The notes: generated by a model from the sequence alone, not told the origin. A DNA stretch of 46,559 nucleotides from an uncultured Christensenellaceae bacterium (GCA_910588685.1 CAJUPX010000018.1:1-46559), one strand, 5' to 3'. Shown: positions 1-7,605, counted from the stretch's first letter. Numbers and translations are program-made.

Positions 1-92
1 CCGCAAAACCGCAGAAACACGGCAAGCTCGCCCGCGCGCGGACCTTCGCCGTTTATACTTACAAACATTTCGGCAACTTTAAAACGGCACAT
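1..92 (-). CDS. queE: 7-carboxy-7-deazaguanine synthase QueE, N-terminal fragment cut by window edge
   Basis: Reading the minus strand from the ATG at 92-90 gives 30 codons that run off the window. The translation contains FVSINGEGPRAGELAVFLRF, the conserved N-terminus of the radical-SAM enzyme QueE, which turns carboxytetrahydropterin into 7-carboxy-7-deazaguanine for queuosine and preQ1 synthesis. The CxxxCxxC cluster motif that should follow lies outside the window. The start codon is one base beyond the queD stop, so the two are translationally coupled members of one operon. The fragment is short, but the motif is highly characteristic of the family. Confidence 0.85.
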   Translation of the reverse strand, partial: MCRFKVAEMFVSINGEGPRAGELAVFLRFC

Positions 93-93
93 A

Positions 94-513
94 TCACTCA
101 CCGTACACCGCGCAGTTTTCGGGCGATTCGCAAACGGTCACGCAGGAAACAGGCAAGCCCTTGTTGCAAAGGTAGGAGTAAATGTGCGCGGCAAAGTTTT
201 CGGCAGTAGGTCTGAAATCCGTTTCAACCAATAAAAATCCTTCATCTTTAAGAGCTGTAAGGGTTGTAGCTTTAAGAGTGTTTTTTTCATAAATAAGCGT
301 ATGGTCAAAGCTTTCCGCAAGCTCTTTTACCGCCTGCTTAAAATCGCCGAAGTCAAGAAGCATATCGCGCTTTTCGCCGCTTCCCTGCAATTTGTCACCG
401 TTTATCTTTACTTCCACAACCCAGTGGTGACCGTGGATATTTGCGCACTTGCCGTTATATCCGTGTAGAAAGTGTGCGCTGTCAAAACAAGCAGATGTTT
501 TTAAATAATACAT
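94..513 (-). CDS. queD: 6-carboxytetrahydropterin synthase QueD
   Basis: This 139-residue T-fold enzyme converts dihydroneopterin triphosphate to 6-carboxytetrahydropterin, the step before QueE in 7-deazaguanine synthesis. Zinc ligands are visible as a His in FDSAHFL near residue 14 and as the NIHGHHW motif near residues 26-32. The C-terminal CESPENCAVY segment carries the Glu that normally contacts the pterin. An upstream in-frame ATG at 561 exists, but the ATG at 513 is preferred: it has AAAAGGAGAT directly upstream and gives the usual family N-terminus, MYYLKTSACFDSAHF. The gene is followed at once by queE, as in Bacillus-type que operons. A terminator-like hairpin lies just before the ribosome binding site, so expression is probably attenuated. 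Confidence 0.92.
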   Translation of the reverse strand: MYYLKTSACFDSAHFLHGYNGKCANIHGHHWVVEVKINGDKLQGSGEKRDMLLDFGDFKQAVKELAESFDHTLIYEKNTLKATTLTALKDEGFLLVETDFRPTAENFAAHIYSYLCNKGLPVSCVTVCESPENCAVYGE

Positions 514-528
514 ATATCTCCTTTTGCG

Positions 529-558
529 CAAAAAAATACAGTCGCGACAAAACGACTG
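529..558 (-). terminator. Attenuator-like hairpin upstream of queD
   Basis: On the minus strand, CAGTCG (558-553) pairs with CGACTG (544-539) and is followed by TATTTTTTTG. It sits between the queD promoter and the queD ribosome binding site, so it would act as a leader terminator rather than an end-of-operon terminator. Confidence 0.6.
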
Positions 559-584
559 CACCTAAAAAGACTATTCCCTTTCAG

Positions 585-632
585 ATGCCCTGGTTTTTTT
601 TAACGACAGGATGGCGCAAACGAACTGTCCGT
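585..632 (-). promoter_or_regulatory. Structured queD leader, candidate preQ1 class I-like aptamer
   Basis: The leader starts about 8 bases after the predicted transcription start. GGACAG (630-625) can pair with CTGTC (609-605) around a 15-base loop beginning TTCG, and the 3' strand is followed at once by an A-rich run (GTTAAAAAAAACC, 604-592). Hairpin plus adjacent A-rich tail is the arrangement of preQ1 class I aptamers, which often control queuosine operons, and a terminator hairpin follows. The conserved loop sequence does not match convincingly by eye, so the assignment is tentative. Confidence 0.3.
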
Positions 633-644
633 TGATTTGGCTTT

Positions 645-673
645 ATAATACCACGCCTTAATTCATATGTCAA
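645..673 (-). promoter_or_regulatory. Sigma-A-type promoter of queD-queE
   Basis: On the minus strand there is TTGACA (673-668), exactly 17 bases, then TATTAT (650-645). This is a near-consensus housekeeping promoter. Transcription would start near 638 and produce a leader of about 125 bases. The rest of the non-coding stretch 514-883 shows only this leader and an unexplained open frame ending at 876. Confidence 0.75.
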
Positions 674-883
674 CTCAACCGAAGGGCTTACGCGCAGCAT
701 ATTTTTAAATTGTCGGCAAATAGTGATTAGAGTTCGACGCCTGTGTCTTTCTTAGGTTTGTTGATATCACCGACTATGTGTCGGCGGGAGCAGGTTCTCG
801 CGGCGGCGCATTTATTGTAGTCGGATATGCGAAAAAAACGCATAAGGAAATCGTCAGTATAATCGAAAGGTGGTAGATGTGCT

Positions 884-1408
884 ATGAAATTTATAAAAGC
901 AATTATTTTTTCTGCGGTTATTGTTGCGGCATTGTTCGGCGTGTCCTGTACGCAGGATAAACAGGATACTAATGTTCCCGATAAAGATAATTACCCTCCT
1001 TATGTTGACGATAGCGTAACAGGCACCCTCTACACGGTAATTCCCGATAAAGATATAATAACCGTCTCGCTGACTTTCAGCGAGAAAACAAGTTATATTT
1101 TTGAAAAATCCTCCGATTGTAAAACAAATCAGACAGCGGAAAAAATCAGCTGGATTCTGAGCGGGGCGCAGTATAGACCTGCTTATCACTTTTATGTAGT
1201 AGGAAAATCTACGGAGCATAAATTTGAATGCTGCTGCGTATATAAAACACAAAATTTAACCTGTAAAGAGTTTATAGACGGTCAGTACGAGATGTTGGAC
1301 GAGTACTACGAAGTCTGCGGCAGAGTTTCTTTGGACAGCATTTATTCCAAGGTAAACAGGGCGCTTCAAAACAAATACTCAATCGAATACGATGAATTGT
1401 TTTTTTAG
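884..1408 (+). CDS. Hypothetical lipoprotein
   Basis: I do not recognise this 174-residue protein. The N-terminus has two lysines, a hydrophobic stretch and a lipobox ending GVSC, so it is predicted to be lipid-anchored on the outer face at Cys22. A charged, Asp/Pro-rich spacer (residues 23-45) precedes a domain with a CCC motif near residue 117 and further cysteines. The start at 884 is supported by AGGTGG ten bases upstream. The gene stands alone: minus-strand queD lies to the left, a terminator follows, and adhE has its own promoter. No function is inferred. Confidence 0.7.
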   Translation: MKFIKAIIFSAVIVAALFGVSCTQDKQDTNVPDKDNYPPYVDDSVTGTLYTVIPDKDIITVSLTFSEKTSYIFEKSSDCKTNQTAEKISWILSGAQYRPAYHFYVVGKSTEHKFECCCVYKTQNLTCKEFIDGQYEMLDEYYEVCGRVSLDSIYSKVNRALQNKYSIEYDELFF

Positions 1409-1420
1409 TTCTTTTTTAAA

Positions 1421-1449
1421 ATGTAAGGTTTTTTCGCCTTGCATTTTTT
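1421..1449 (+). terminator. Rho-independent terminator after the lipoprotein gene
   Basis: ATGTAAGG (1421-1428) pairs with CCTTGCAT (1437-1444) with one G-T pair, around loop TTTTTTCG, followed by a run of T. Confidence 0.8.
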
Positions 1450-1498
1450 GTTAAATTTTTACAGATAAGAAGAATATAAAAAAATTATTGTCATAAAA

Positions 1499-1527
1499 TT
1501 GCAAAACAGTCGTCTATTTGATATAAT
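1499..1527 (+). promoter_or_regulatory. Promoter of adhE
   Basis: TTGCAA (1499-1504), 17 bases, TATAAT (1522-1527). It lies about 77 bases before the adhE start. A partial inverted repeat, TTGTTAA-ATTT-TTACAGA at 1448-1465, resembles a degenerate Rex operator, but the second half matches poorly. Confidence 0.7.
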
Positions 1528-1603
1528 TTTATCGATAAACAAATAGCGATTAAAAACAGCAAAACATATCAATACATAATATAAAAAGAAAAAAGGAGAA
1601 ATT

Positions 1604-4213
1604 ATGGATTTCAGGTTGAATTACGAAATTTGCGACAGCATTGAGGGTCTTGAAAAGGTAATTGCAAGGGTACGCAAGGCGCAGGAGATTTTTGCAACTT
1701 ACTCGCAGGAGCAGGTAGATAAAATATTTCTTGCTTGCGCAACGGCTGCAAACAAGGCGAGAATACCTCTTGCGCGCCTCGCTGTTGAAGAAACGGGTAT
1801 GGGTATAGTGGAAGACAAGGTTATTAAAAACCATTACGCCGCTGAATACATCTACAACGCATACAGACACGTTAAAACGTGCGGAATTATCGAAGAGGAT
1901 AAGGCTTACGGTACGGTTAAAATTGCGGAGCCTATCGGCGTTGTCGGCGCGGTTATTCCCACTACAAACCCCACGTCCACGGCAATTTTCAAAACGCTTA
2001 TAAGCCTTAAAACGCGCAACGGTTGTATTATAAGCCCGCACCCCCGCGCAAAAAATTCCACTATCGCGGCGGCAAAGGTTATATATGAAGCGGCGGTGGA
2101 GGCGGGCGCTCCCGAGGGTATAATCGGTTGGATAGATTTGCCCAGCCTTGATATGACAAATCTCCTTATGAAAGAGGTTGACACCATACTTGCGACCGGC
2201 GGTCCCGGTATGGTAAGAGCGGCATATTCGAGCGGTAAACCGGCAATCGGCGTAGGCGCGGGCAATACCCCTGCAATAATCGACGGCAGCGCGGATATTC
2301 TGCTTGCAGTCAGCTCTATAATACACTCCAAAACTTTTGATAACGGTATGATATGCGCGTCCGAACAGTCTGTTATAGTAGACGCTAAAATATACGACAA
2401 GGTTAAAAAAGAATTTGTGCTCCGCGGCTGCCATATCTTAAAGGGCGACGAGCTTGACAAGGTAAGAAAGACCATAATTATAAACGGCTCGCTCAATGCA
2501 AAAATCGTTGGTCAGAGCGCATATAAAATTGCTCAGATTGCAAACGTTGAAGTGCCTGAAAACACTAAAATATTAATCGGCGAAGTTGAATCGGTAGAGC
2601 TTTCCGAGGAATTTGCACACGAAAAACTTTCTCCCGTGCTTGCTATGTACCGCGCGGAGAATTTCAACGACGCTCTTGCCAAGGCTGAAAAGCTTGTTGC
2701 CGACGGCGGTTTCGGTCATACGTCCTCACTGTATATCAACGTTACAACTTCGCAGGATAAGATTCACGAGTTCTCCGAAAAAATGAAAACCTGCCGTATA
2801 CTTTTAAACACGCCCTCCTCGCACGGCGGTATCGGCGACTTATACAACTTCAAACTTGCTCCGTCGCTTACGCTCGGCTGCGGTTCCTGGGGCGGAAACT
2901 CGGTATCAGAAAACGTAGGCGTTAAGCATTTGCTCAATATCAAAACCGTAGCGGAAAGGAGAGAAAATATGTTGTGGTTCAGAACACCCCAGAAAGTTTA
3001 TTTAAAGAAAGGCTGCCTGCCCGTAGCTTTAAACGAATTAAAGGAAGTAATGGGCAAGAAAAAGGCGTTTATCGTAACGGACAGCTTCCTTTTCAAAAAC
3101 GGCTTTACAAAATGCATAACCGATAAGCTTGACGAGCTCGGTATAGCTCACGCAACCTTCTCCGACGTAGAGCCCGACCCCACTTTAGCCTGTGCGATAG
3201 CCGGGGCTAAGCTTATGAAGTCTTTTGAGCCCGACGTAATTATCGCGCTCGGCGGCGGCAGCGCAATGGACGCAGCTAAAATTATGTGGGTTCTTTACGA
3301 ACATCCCGAAGCTGACTTTATGGATATGGCAATGCGCTTTGTCGATATAAGAAAGCGTATATACACTTTCCCCAAGATGGGCGAAAAAGCTTACTTTATA
3401 GCAATACCCACCTCTGCGGGTACGGGTTCCGAGGTTACGCCTTTTGCGGTTATTACTGATGAAAAGACCGGAATAAAATATCCTCTTGCAGATTATGAAC
3501 TGCTTCCTAATATGGCTATTATCGATACCGATTTGCATATGTCCGCTCCCAAGGGACTTACTGCGGCTTCCGGTATCGACGCGGTTACCCACGCTTTGGA
3601 GGCTTACGTGTCGGTTATGGCTACCGATTACACGGATGGACTTGCGTTGCAGGCTCTTAAAGTTATATTCAAAAACCTGCCCGCAGCTTACGACAACGGT
3701 CAGACAGACGTTGTTGCAAGAGAAAATATGGCAAACGCGGCTACTATGGCGGGTATGGCTTTTGCAAACGCGTTCCTCGGCGTATGCCATTCTATGGCGC
3801 ATAAGCTCGGCGCGTTCCATCATTTGCCCCACGGCGTAGCAAACGCGCTTATGATTGACGAGGTTATAAAATTCAATATGTCCGACGCTCCCGTAAAAAT
3901 GGGCACGTTCAGCCAGTACGCATATCCCAAAACGCTCAGAAGATATGCGGAGGTTGCGGAAGCGCTTTCGCTCGGCGGCAAAACCGACGAAGAGAAGGTT
4001 GCGAATCTTATAAAGGCAATCGACAAGTTAAAGGAAAAAATCGGCATAAAGAAGACTATCAGGGAATACGGTATAGATGAGAAAGACTTCCTTGACAGAC
4101 TCGACGATATGGTAGAGCAGGCGTTCGACGACCAGTGCACCGGCGCAAACCCGAGATATCCTTTAATGAGCGAAATCAAACAAATGTATCTTAACGCATA
4201 TTACGGTAAATAA
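1604..4213 (+). CDS. adhE: Bifunctional acetaldehyde-CoA/alcohol dehydrogenase AdhE
   Basis: AdhE reduces acetyl-CoA to acetaldehyde and then ethanol with two NADH, disposing of reducing equivalents in fermentation. Residues 1 to about 450 form the aldehyde dehydrogenase domain, with the conserved EPIGVVGAVIPTTNPTST segment and the catalytic Cys in DNGMICASEQS. Residues about 460-869 form the iron-dependent alcohol dehydrogenase, with nucleotide-binding GGGSAMDAAK and metal-binding SGIDAVTHALEAY and HSMAHKLGAFHH. The length of 869 matches the family. AAAAGGAGAAATT precedes the ATG. An AGGAGA motif and in-frame ATG occur at the domain boundary (2957-2971). A small kinase gene follows 11 bases later in the same operon. 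Confidence 0.97.
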   Translation: MDFRLNYEICDSIEGLEKVIARVRKAQEIFATYSQEQVDKIFLACATAANKARIPLARLAVEETGMGIVEDKVIKNHYAAEYIYNAYRHVKTCGIIEEDKAYGTVKIAEPIGVVGAVIPTTNPTSTAIFKTLISLKTRNGCIISPHPRAKNSTIAAAKVIYEAAVEAGAPEGIIGWIDLPSLDMTNLLMKEVDTILATGGPGMVRAAYSSGKPAIGVGAGNTPAIIDGSADILLAVSSIIHSKTFDNGMICASEQSVIVDAKIYDKVKKEFVLRGCHILKGDELDKVRKTIIINGSLNAKIVGQSAYKIAQIANVEVPENTKILIGEVESVELSEEFAHEKLSPVLAMYRAENFNDALAKAEKLVADGGFGHTSSLYINVTTSQDKIHEFSEKMKTCRILLNTPSSHGGIGDLYNFKLAPSLTLGCGSWGGNSVSENVGVKHLLNIKTVAERRENMLWFRTPQKVYLKKGCLPVALNELKEVMGKKKAFIVTDSFLFKNGFTKCITDKLDELGIAHATFSDVEPDPTLACAIAGAKLMKSFEPDVIIALGGGSAMDAAKIMWVLYEHPEADFMDMAMRFVDIRKRIYTFPKMGEKAYFIAIPTSAGTGSEVTPFAVITDEKTGIKYPLADYELLPNMAIIDTDLHMSAPKGLTAASGIDAVTHALEAYVSVMATDYTDGLALQALKVIFKNLPAAYDNGQTDVVARENMANAATMAGMAFANAFLGVCHSMAHKLGAFHHLPHGVANALMIDEVIKFNMSDAPVKMGTFSQYAYPKTLRRYAEVAEALSLGGKTDEEKVANLIKAIDKLKEKIGIKKTIREYGIDEKDFLDRLDDMVEQAFDDQCTGANPRYPLMSEIKQMYLNAYYGK

Positions 4214-4224
4214 GGAGGAAAATT

Positions 4225-4974
4225 ATGAACAAGCAAAACCTGATTTTTTCGAGGTCGGATAAACAAATCTACCGCGACGGCGACAAACTTATAAAAGTTT
4301 TTGACGAGTCCTATTCCAAAGCAAACATTTTGAACGAGGCTTTGAACCACGCGAGAGTAGAGGAAACCTCGCTCAACGTACCTAAAATCCGTTCTATCGA
4401 AGTAGTAGACGGCAAGTGGGCTATAGTTCTTGACTATATCGACGGCGAAACGTTGCAGTCGCTTATGGATAAACACCCCGAGAGCAGCCACGAATATTTA
4501 AATCTGTTCGTAGATTTGCAGATGCAGGTGCTCTCGCAGCGCGTTCCTATGCTCAACAAATTAAAAGACAAAATGCAGTCAAAAATTTCGGCTACGCCGC
4601 TCGACGCAACCACGCGTTACGAGTTGCATACCCGTCTTGACTCAATGCCCAAGCACGCAAATCTGTGCCACGGCGACTTTAACCCGACTAATATTATTAT
4701 AACCAAGGACGGTAATCCTTATATTATCGACTGGTCGCACGCAACGCAGGGCAACGCTTCCGCGGACGTTGCGAGAAGTTACTTGCTGTTCTATCTGGCA
4801 GGCAAAGAAGCGCTCGGCGACAGCTATCTTAAAATGTACTGCAAAAAAAGCGACACGGCTCTTCAGTACGTTCAGCGTTGGATACCTATCGTTGCGGCTT
4901 CCCGCTTAGTAAAGGCAAAGCCCGAAGAAGTGGAATTTTTACACCGTTGGATAAACGTAGTAGATTACGAATAA
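4225..4974 (+). CDS. APH-fold small-molecule kinase (phosphotransferase family)
   Basis: This 249-residue cytoplasmic protein has the aminoglycoside-phosphotransferase/choline-kinase fold. The catalytic loop is CHGDFNPTNII (HGDxxxxN), and the metal-binding Asp is in YIIDWSHA, about 15 residues later. The N-terminal lobe has a Lys in KLIKVFDESYSKANILNEA, as in the TIGR02172-type subfamily. The substrate cannot be read from sequence; nothing suggests antibiotic resistance in particular. It starts 11 bases after adhE behind TAAGGAGGAAAATT, so it is co-transcribed with adhE, and a strong terminator follows. Confidence 0.8.
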   Translation: MNKQNLIFSRSDKQIYRDGDKLIKVFDESYSKANILNEALNHARVEETSLNVPKIRSIEVVDGKWAIVLDYIDGETLQSLMDKHPESSHEYLNLFVDLQMQVLSQRVPMLNKLKDKMQSKISATPLDATTRYELHTRLDSMPKHANLCHGDFNPTNIIITKDGNPYIIDWSHATQGNASADVARSYLLFYLAGKEALGDSYLKMYCKKSDTALQYVQRWIPIVAASRLVKAKPEEVEFLHRWINVVDYE

Positions 4975-4983
4975 AATAAATAT

Positions 4984-5019
4984 AAAAAATCACTAGCGGC
5001 AAGCCGGTGATTTTTTATT
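4984..5019 (+). terminator. Terminator after the adhE-kinase operon
   Basis: AAAAAATCAC pairs with GTGATTTTTT around an inner CGGCAAGCCG hairpin. The symmetric A/T runs could also work on the other strand. Only 18 bases separate it from the rhodanese gene, so the next operon depends on read-through or an unseen promoter. Confidence 0.8.
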
Positions 5020-5037
5020 AGCTTGCGGGGTAAATTT

Positions 5038-5346
5038 ATGTTCAGTATTTTTAAAAAACCGGATATTAACGAAGGGATAAAAGCGTTTCGTAATAATAAA
5101 GGCGCCGTGCTTTTAGATGTGCGTACGCAGCAGGAGTACGGACAGAAACACATTGAGGGCAGCATAAATATTCCTTTACAGACGATTGAAGCAATACAGT
5201 TTAAAGTTGAAAACCGTTCTGTGCCTTTATATGTGTACTGTCACAGCGGCGGAAGAAGTGCGAGGGCGGTAAAAGCACTGCGGCAAATGGGATATTCCGA
5301 CGTGACTGATTTAGGCGGTATAATCAATTATAAAAATGAAATATAG
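5038..5346 (+). CDS. Single-domain rhodanese (sulfurtransferase)
   Basis: A 102-residue rhodanese-like domain. The catalytic Cys is in the loop YCHSGGRSA, preceded by the family features LLDVRTQQEYGQKHIEGSIN. It would carry persulfide sulfur to an acceptor. A TTG at 5023 would extend the frame by five residues. The ATG at 5038 is preferred because GCGGGG lies 7-8 bases upstream and it leaves no extra tail. It is 9 bases from the CoA-disulfide reductase fusion, which itself ends in a rhodanese domain, so the two probably act in the same sulfane-sulfur chemistry. Confidence 0.85.
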   Translation: MFSIFKKPDINEGIKAFRNNKGAVLLDVRTQQEYGQKHIEGSINIPLQTIEAIQFKVENRSVPLYVYCHSGGRSARAVKALRQMGYSDVTDLGGIINYKNEI

Positions 5347-5355
5347 GTGTATTAA

Positions 5356-7044
5356 ATGAAAGTTGTAATTGTAGGCGGCGTGGCTGGCGGAGCAACCGCG
5401 GGCGCGAGAATACGCAGGTTAAACGAAAAAGCGGAAATTATAATATTCGAGCGGTCGGGCTATATTTCATATGCAAACTGCGGACTGCCTTATTATATTG
5501 GCGGCGTAATTTCAGATAAAAAAGATTTGACGCTGCAAACGCCGGAGGGGTTTTATTCCCGGTATAAAATAGTCGTAAAAGTTAATCACGAAGTGACGGA
5601 TATAAACGCCGATAATAAAACGGTGTCGGTTTTAAATCTTAAAACCGGAGAAAAGTTTGAAGAAAAATACGATAAACTAATTCTTTCTCCCGGCGCAAAA
5701 CCCGTTTTACCGCAATTCTATATTGAAAATCCGCACGTATTTACTCTGAGAACGGTAGAAGATACTTTAAAAATCCGTGAATTTGTAGAAAAAACTTCCG
5801 CTAAATCGGCGGTAGTTATAGGCGGCGGGTTTATCGGCGTTGAAACTGCCGAAAATCTTAAAGAAGCGGGACTGAAAGTAACCCTCGTTCAGCGCGGCGG
5901 ACATATACTCAATATCGTTGATAAAGACGTTGCGGCTTTTATACACGGTTGTTTGCGCGGTAACGGTATTAATCTTATTTTAAATGCAGATACTGATAAA
6001 ATAACTCCTCTGAACAACGGCGTTTGCATTGAGCTGTCAAACGGAACAAAGATAAATAGCGATATGGTATTGCTCGCAGTCGGCGTTGCTCCCGAAAATT
6101 CGCTCGCGCAAAAAGCGGGTTTAGATATCGGCGTAAAGGGCGCAATCAGGGTTAATGCCAAAATGCAGACGTCAAATCCCGATATATATGCGGTGGGCGA
6201 CGCTGTTGAGGTTGAGCACTTTATCACCGGGAAAAATTCCGTAATTTCTCTTGCCGGACCGGCAAACAAACAGGGGCGCGTTGCGGCGGACAATATTTGC
6301 GGGATAGATAGCGAATACAAAGGCTCGCAGGGCTCGTCGGTTATTAAAATTTTTGATAAAACGGTTGCCGTTACGGGAATTAACGAGGCTCAGTCAAAAT
6401 CACTCGGTTATAATTACGAGAAAATAATAATTTCACCGTCGTCGCACGCGGGATATTATCCCGGCGGAAAGGTGATGACGCTCAAGCTGATTTACGAAAA
6501 AACAACAAAGAAAATTCTCGGCGCACAGATTGTGGGTAACGATGGAGTTGATAAACGTATTGACGTTATCGCAACGGCAATTCGCGCGGGATTAAAGGCA
6601 GACGGGCTGAAAGATCTGGACCTTGCATATGCACCGCCTTATTCTTCGGCAAAAGACCCTGTTAATATGGCGGGATTTATAGCCGAGAATATAGAAAGCG
6701 GGTTGGTTAAACAATTTTATTATGAAGATATCCCCGCGTTAAAAGAGAAAGGCGGCGTTGTGTTGCTTGATACGAGAACTAAGGGGGAATATGCCGCGGG
6801 TAATGCGGACGGATTTATTAATATTCCGCTTGACGAACTGCGTTCGCGGCTGTCGGAAATTGATAAAAACAAATCCGTTTACGTTATGTGCCAGAGCGGA
6901 TTACGCAGTTATATAGCGTCAAGGATATTAATGCAGAACGGTTTTAACGTTTATAATTTTGCGGGCGGTTACAGGCTGTACGCAGCGGTTGTAAACGAAG
7001 AGCTTTCTGCGGACGAGTGCTATCCTTGCGGTAAAAATAAATAA
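5356..7044 (+). CDS. CoA-disulfide reductase with C-terminal rhodanese domain
   Basis: A 562-residue flavoprotein fusion. Residues 1 to about 445 form an FAD/NAD(P)H pyridine nucleotide-disulfide oxidoreductase, with FAD motif VIVGGVAGGATAGA at the N-terminus, the single redox Cys42 in SYANCGLPYYIGG typical of CoA-disulfide reductases and NADH oxidases, NADH motif VVIGGGFIGVETAENL, and YAVGDAVEV. Residues about 465-552 form a rhodanese domain with Cys512 in VMCQSGLRS. Proteins of this layout reduce CoA polysulfides or persulfides and can serve in oxygen or sulfur stress. The gene lies between a free rhodanese and rubredoxin, a small redox operon. The C-terminal CGKNK tail holds an extra Cys. 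Confidence 0.92.
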   Translation: MKVVIVGGVAGGATAGARIRRLNEKAEIIIFERSGYISYANCGLPYYIGGVISDKKDLTLQTPEGFYSRYKIVVKVNHEVTDINADNKTVSVLNLKTGEKFEEKYDKLILSPGAKPVLPQFYIENPHVFTLRTVEDTLKIREFVEKTSAKSAVVIGGGFIGVETAENLKEAGLKVTLVQRGGHILNIVDKDVAAFIHGCLRGNGINLILNADTDKITPLNNGVCIELSNGTKINSDMVLLAVGVAPENSLAQKAGLDIGVKGAIRVNAKMQTSNPDIYAVGDAVEVEHFITGKNSVISLAGPANKQGRVAADNICGIDSEYKGSQGSSVIKIFDKTVAVTGINEAQSKSLGYNYEKIIISPSSHAGYYPGGKVMTLKLIYEKTTKKILGAQIVGNDGVDKRIDVIATAIRAGLKADGLKDLDLAYAPPYSSAKDPVNMAGFIAENIESGLVKQFYYEDIPALKEKGGVVLLDTRTKGEYAAGNADGFINIPLDELRSRLSEIDKNKSVYVMCQSGLRSYIASRILMQNGFNVYNFAGGYRLYAAVVNEELSADECYPCGKNK

Positions 7045-7060
7045 AATAAGGAGATTTACA

Positions 7061-7219
7061 ATGAAATACATCTGCAGTGTTTGCAACTGGGAGTACGACG
7101 AGGAGCAGGGCTATCCCGAGGGCGGAATCGCGCCCGGAACCAAGTGGGAGAACGTACCCGAAGACTTTGAGTGCCCTCTGTGTTTTGTGGGTAAAGACCA
7201 GTTCACACAATCGGAATAA
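7061..7219 (+). CDS. Rubredoxin
   Basis: A 52-residue rubredoxin, the small iron protein with one Fe bound by four cysteines. Both knuckles are visible: YICSVCNWEYD at residues 3-13 and FECPLCFVGKDQF at residues 36-48, with the aromatic and Pro residues typical of the fold. AAGGAGATTTACA precedes the ATG, 16 bases after the CoA-disulfide reductase stop. It is a likely electron carrier for the preceding flavoprotein or for an oxygen or peroxide reductase elsewhere. A strong terminator follows. Confidence 0.95.
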   Translation: MKYICSVCNWEYDEEQGYPEGGIAPGTKWENVPEDFECPLCFVGKDQFTQSE

Positions 7220-7234
7220 CTCTCAAAAGACGGT

Positions 7235-7267
7235 AAAAACAGCGGCAATTACAGCCGCTGTTTTTAT
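7235..7267 (+). terminator. Terminator after rubredoxin
   Basis: AAAAACAGCGGC pairs with GCCGCTGTTTTT around loop AATTACA, followed by ATTTG. Confidence 0.88.
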
Positions 7268-7329
7268 TTGTCCGCAACACGGAATGCAGTATATTTTAAT
7301 ATAAAATCACGCTCTATATGTAAAGTCGG

Positions 7330-7380
7330 TTTACATACCGTTTACCAGTTATTTACATTGTTTGATGCTTCAATTATAAT
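7330..7380 (+). promoter_or_regulatory. Distal ppa promoter with three TTTACA/C repeats at 11-bp period
   Basis: TTTACA (7330-7335), TTTACC (7341-7346) and TTTACA (7352-7357) are spaced exactly 11 bp apart. The third copy is also a good -35 element, 17 bases before TATAAT (7375-7380). Direct hexamers on one DNA face that overlap -35 resemble Gram-positive PhoP boxes (TT[A/T/C]ACA repeats). The rest of 7220-7605 is AT-rich with more TTTAC motifs and no gene. Confidence 0.5.
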
Positions 7381-7513
7381 AATTTACGGTAAAACATCGA
7401 CAAAGCGGCTGTAATTATTTCTCTTAATATTTTCTTTGATTACATAAATATTAAATAAATTTTTATAATAATTATCAGTAAAGTTTATGTAAATTTCAAA
7501 AATTTTATAATTA

Positions 7514-7579
7514 TTTACAATTTTTTTACGCTATTAACACCCTTTCACCATTTACAAACGGGGTTTACGGTGATATAAT
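7514..7579 (+). promoter_or_regulatory. Proximal ppa promoter and flanking TTTAC motifs
   Basis: TTTACA (7551-7556), 17 bases, TATAAT (7574-7579) is a clear promoter 27 bases before the ppa start. Upstream, TTTACA (7514) and TTTACG (7525) are again 11 bp apart, and TTAACA (7534) and TTTACG (7564) lie nearby with looser spacing. Confidence 0.7.
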
Positions 7580-7605
7580 TTAGTTATGTTAATGGAGCGG
7601 AGTTT

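Noticed and set aside
441..635. 64-codon plus-strand open frame over the queD start and leader
   Set aside because: Lies antisense to queD and its leader, has no ribosome site and no recognisable domain.
1448..1465. Rex-like operator (TTGTTAA-ATTT-TTACAGA) before adhE
   Set aside because: Only the left half matches a Rex half-site; the right half is poor and the site overlaps the T-tract of the upstream terminator. Mentioned in the promoter entry but not called.
1550..2434. 294-codon minus-strand open frame antisense to adhE
   Set aside because: Composition is that of a shadow of a strongly coding frame; no start signal and no domain. The same applies to the other long antisense frames across glmE, the ammonia-lyase, the first GGT and pgsB.
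4225..4974. Aminoglycoside resistance kinase
   Set aside because: The fold matches, but the sequence resembles a broad house-keeping kinase subfamily and it sits in the adhE operon; resistance is not supported.
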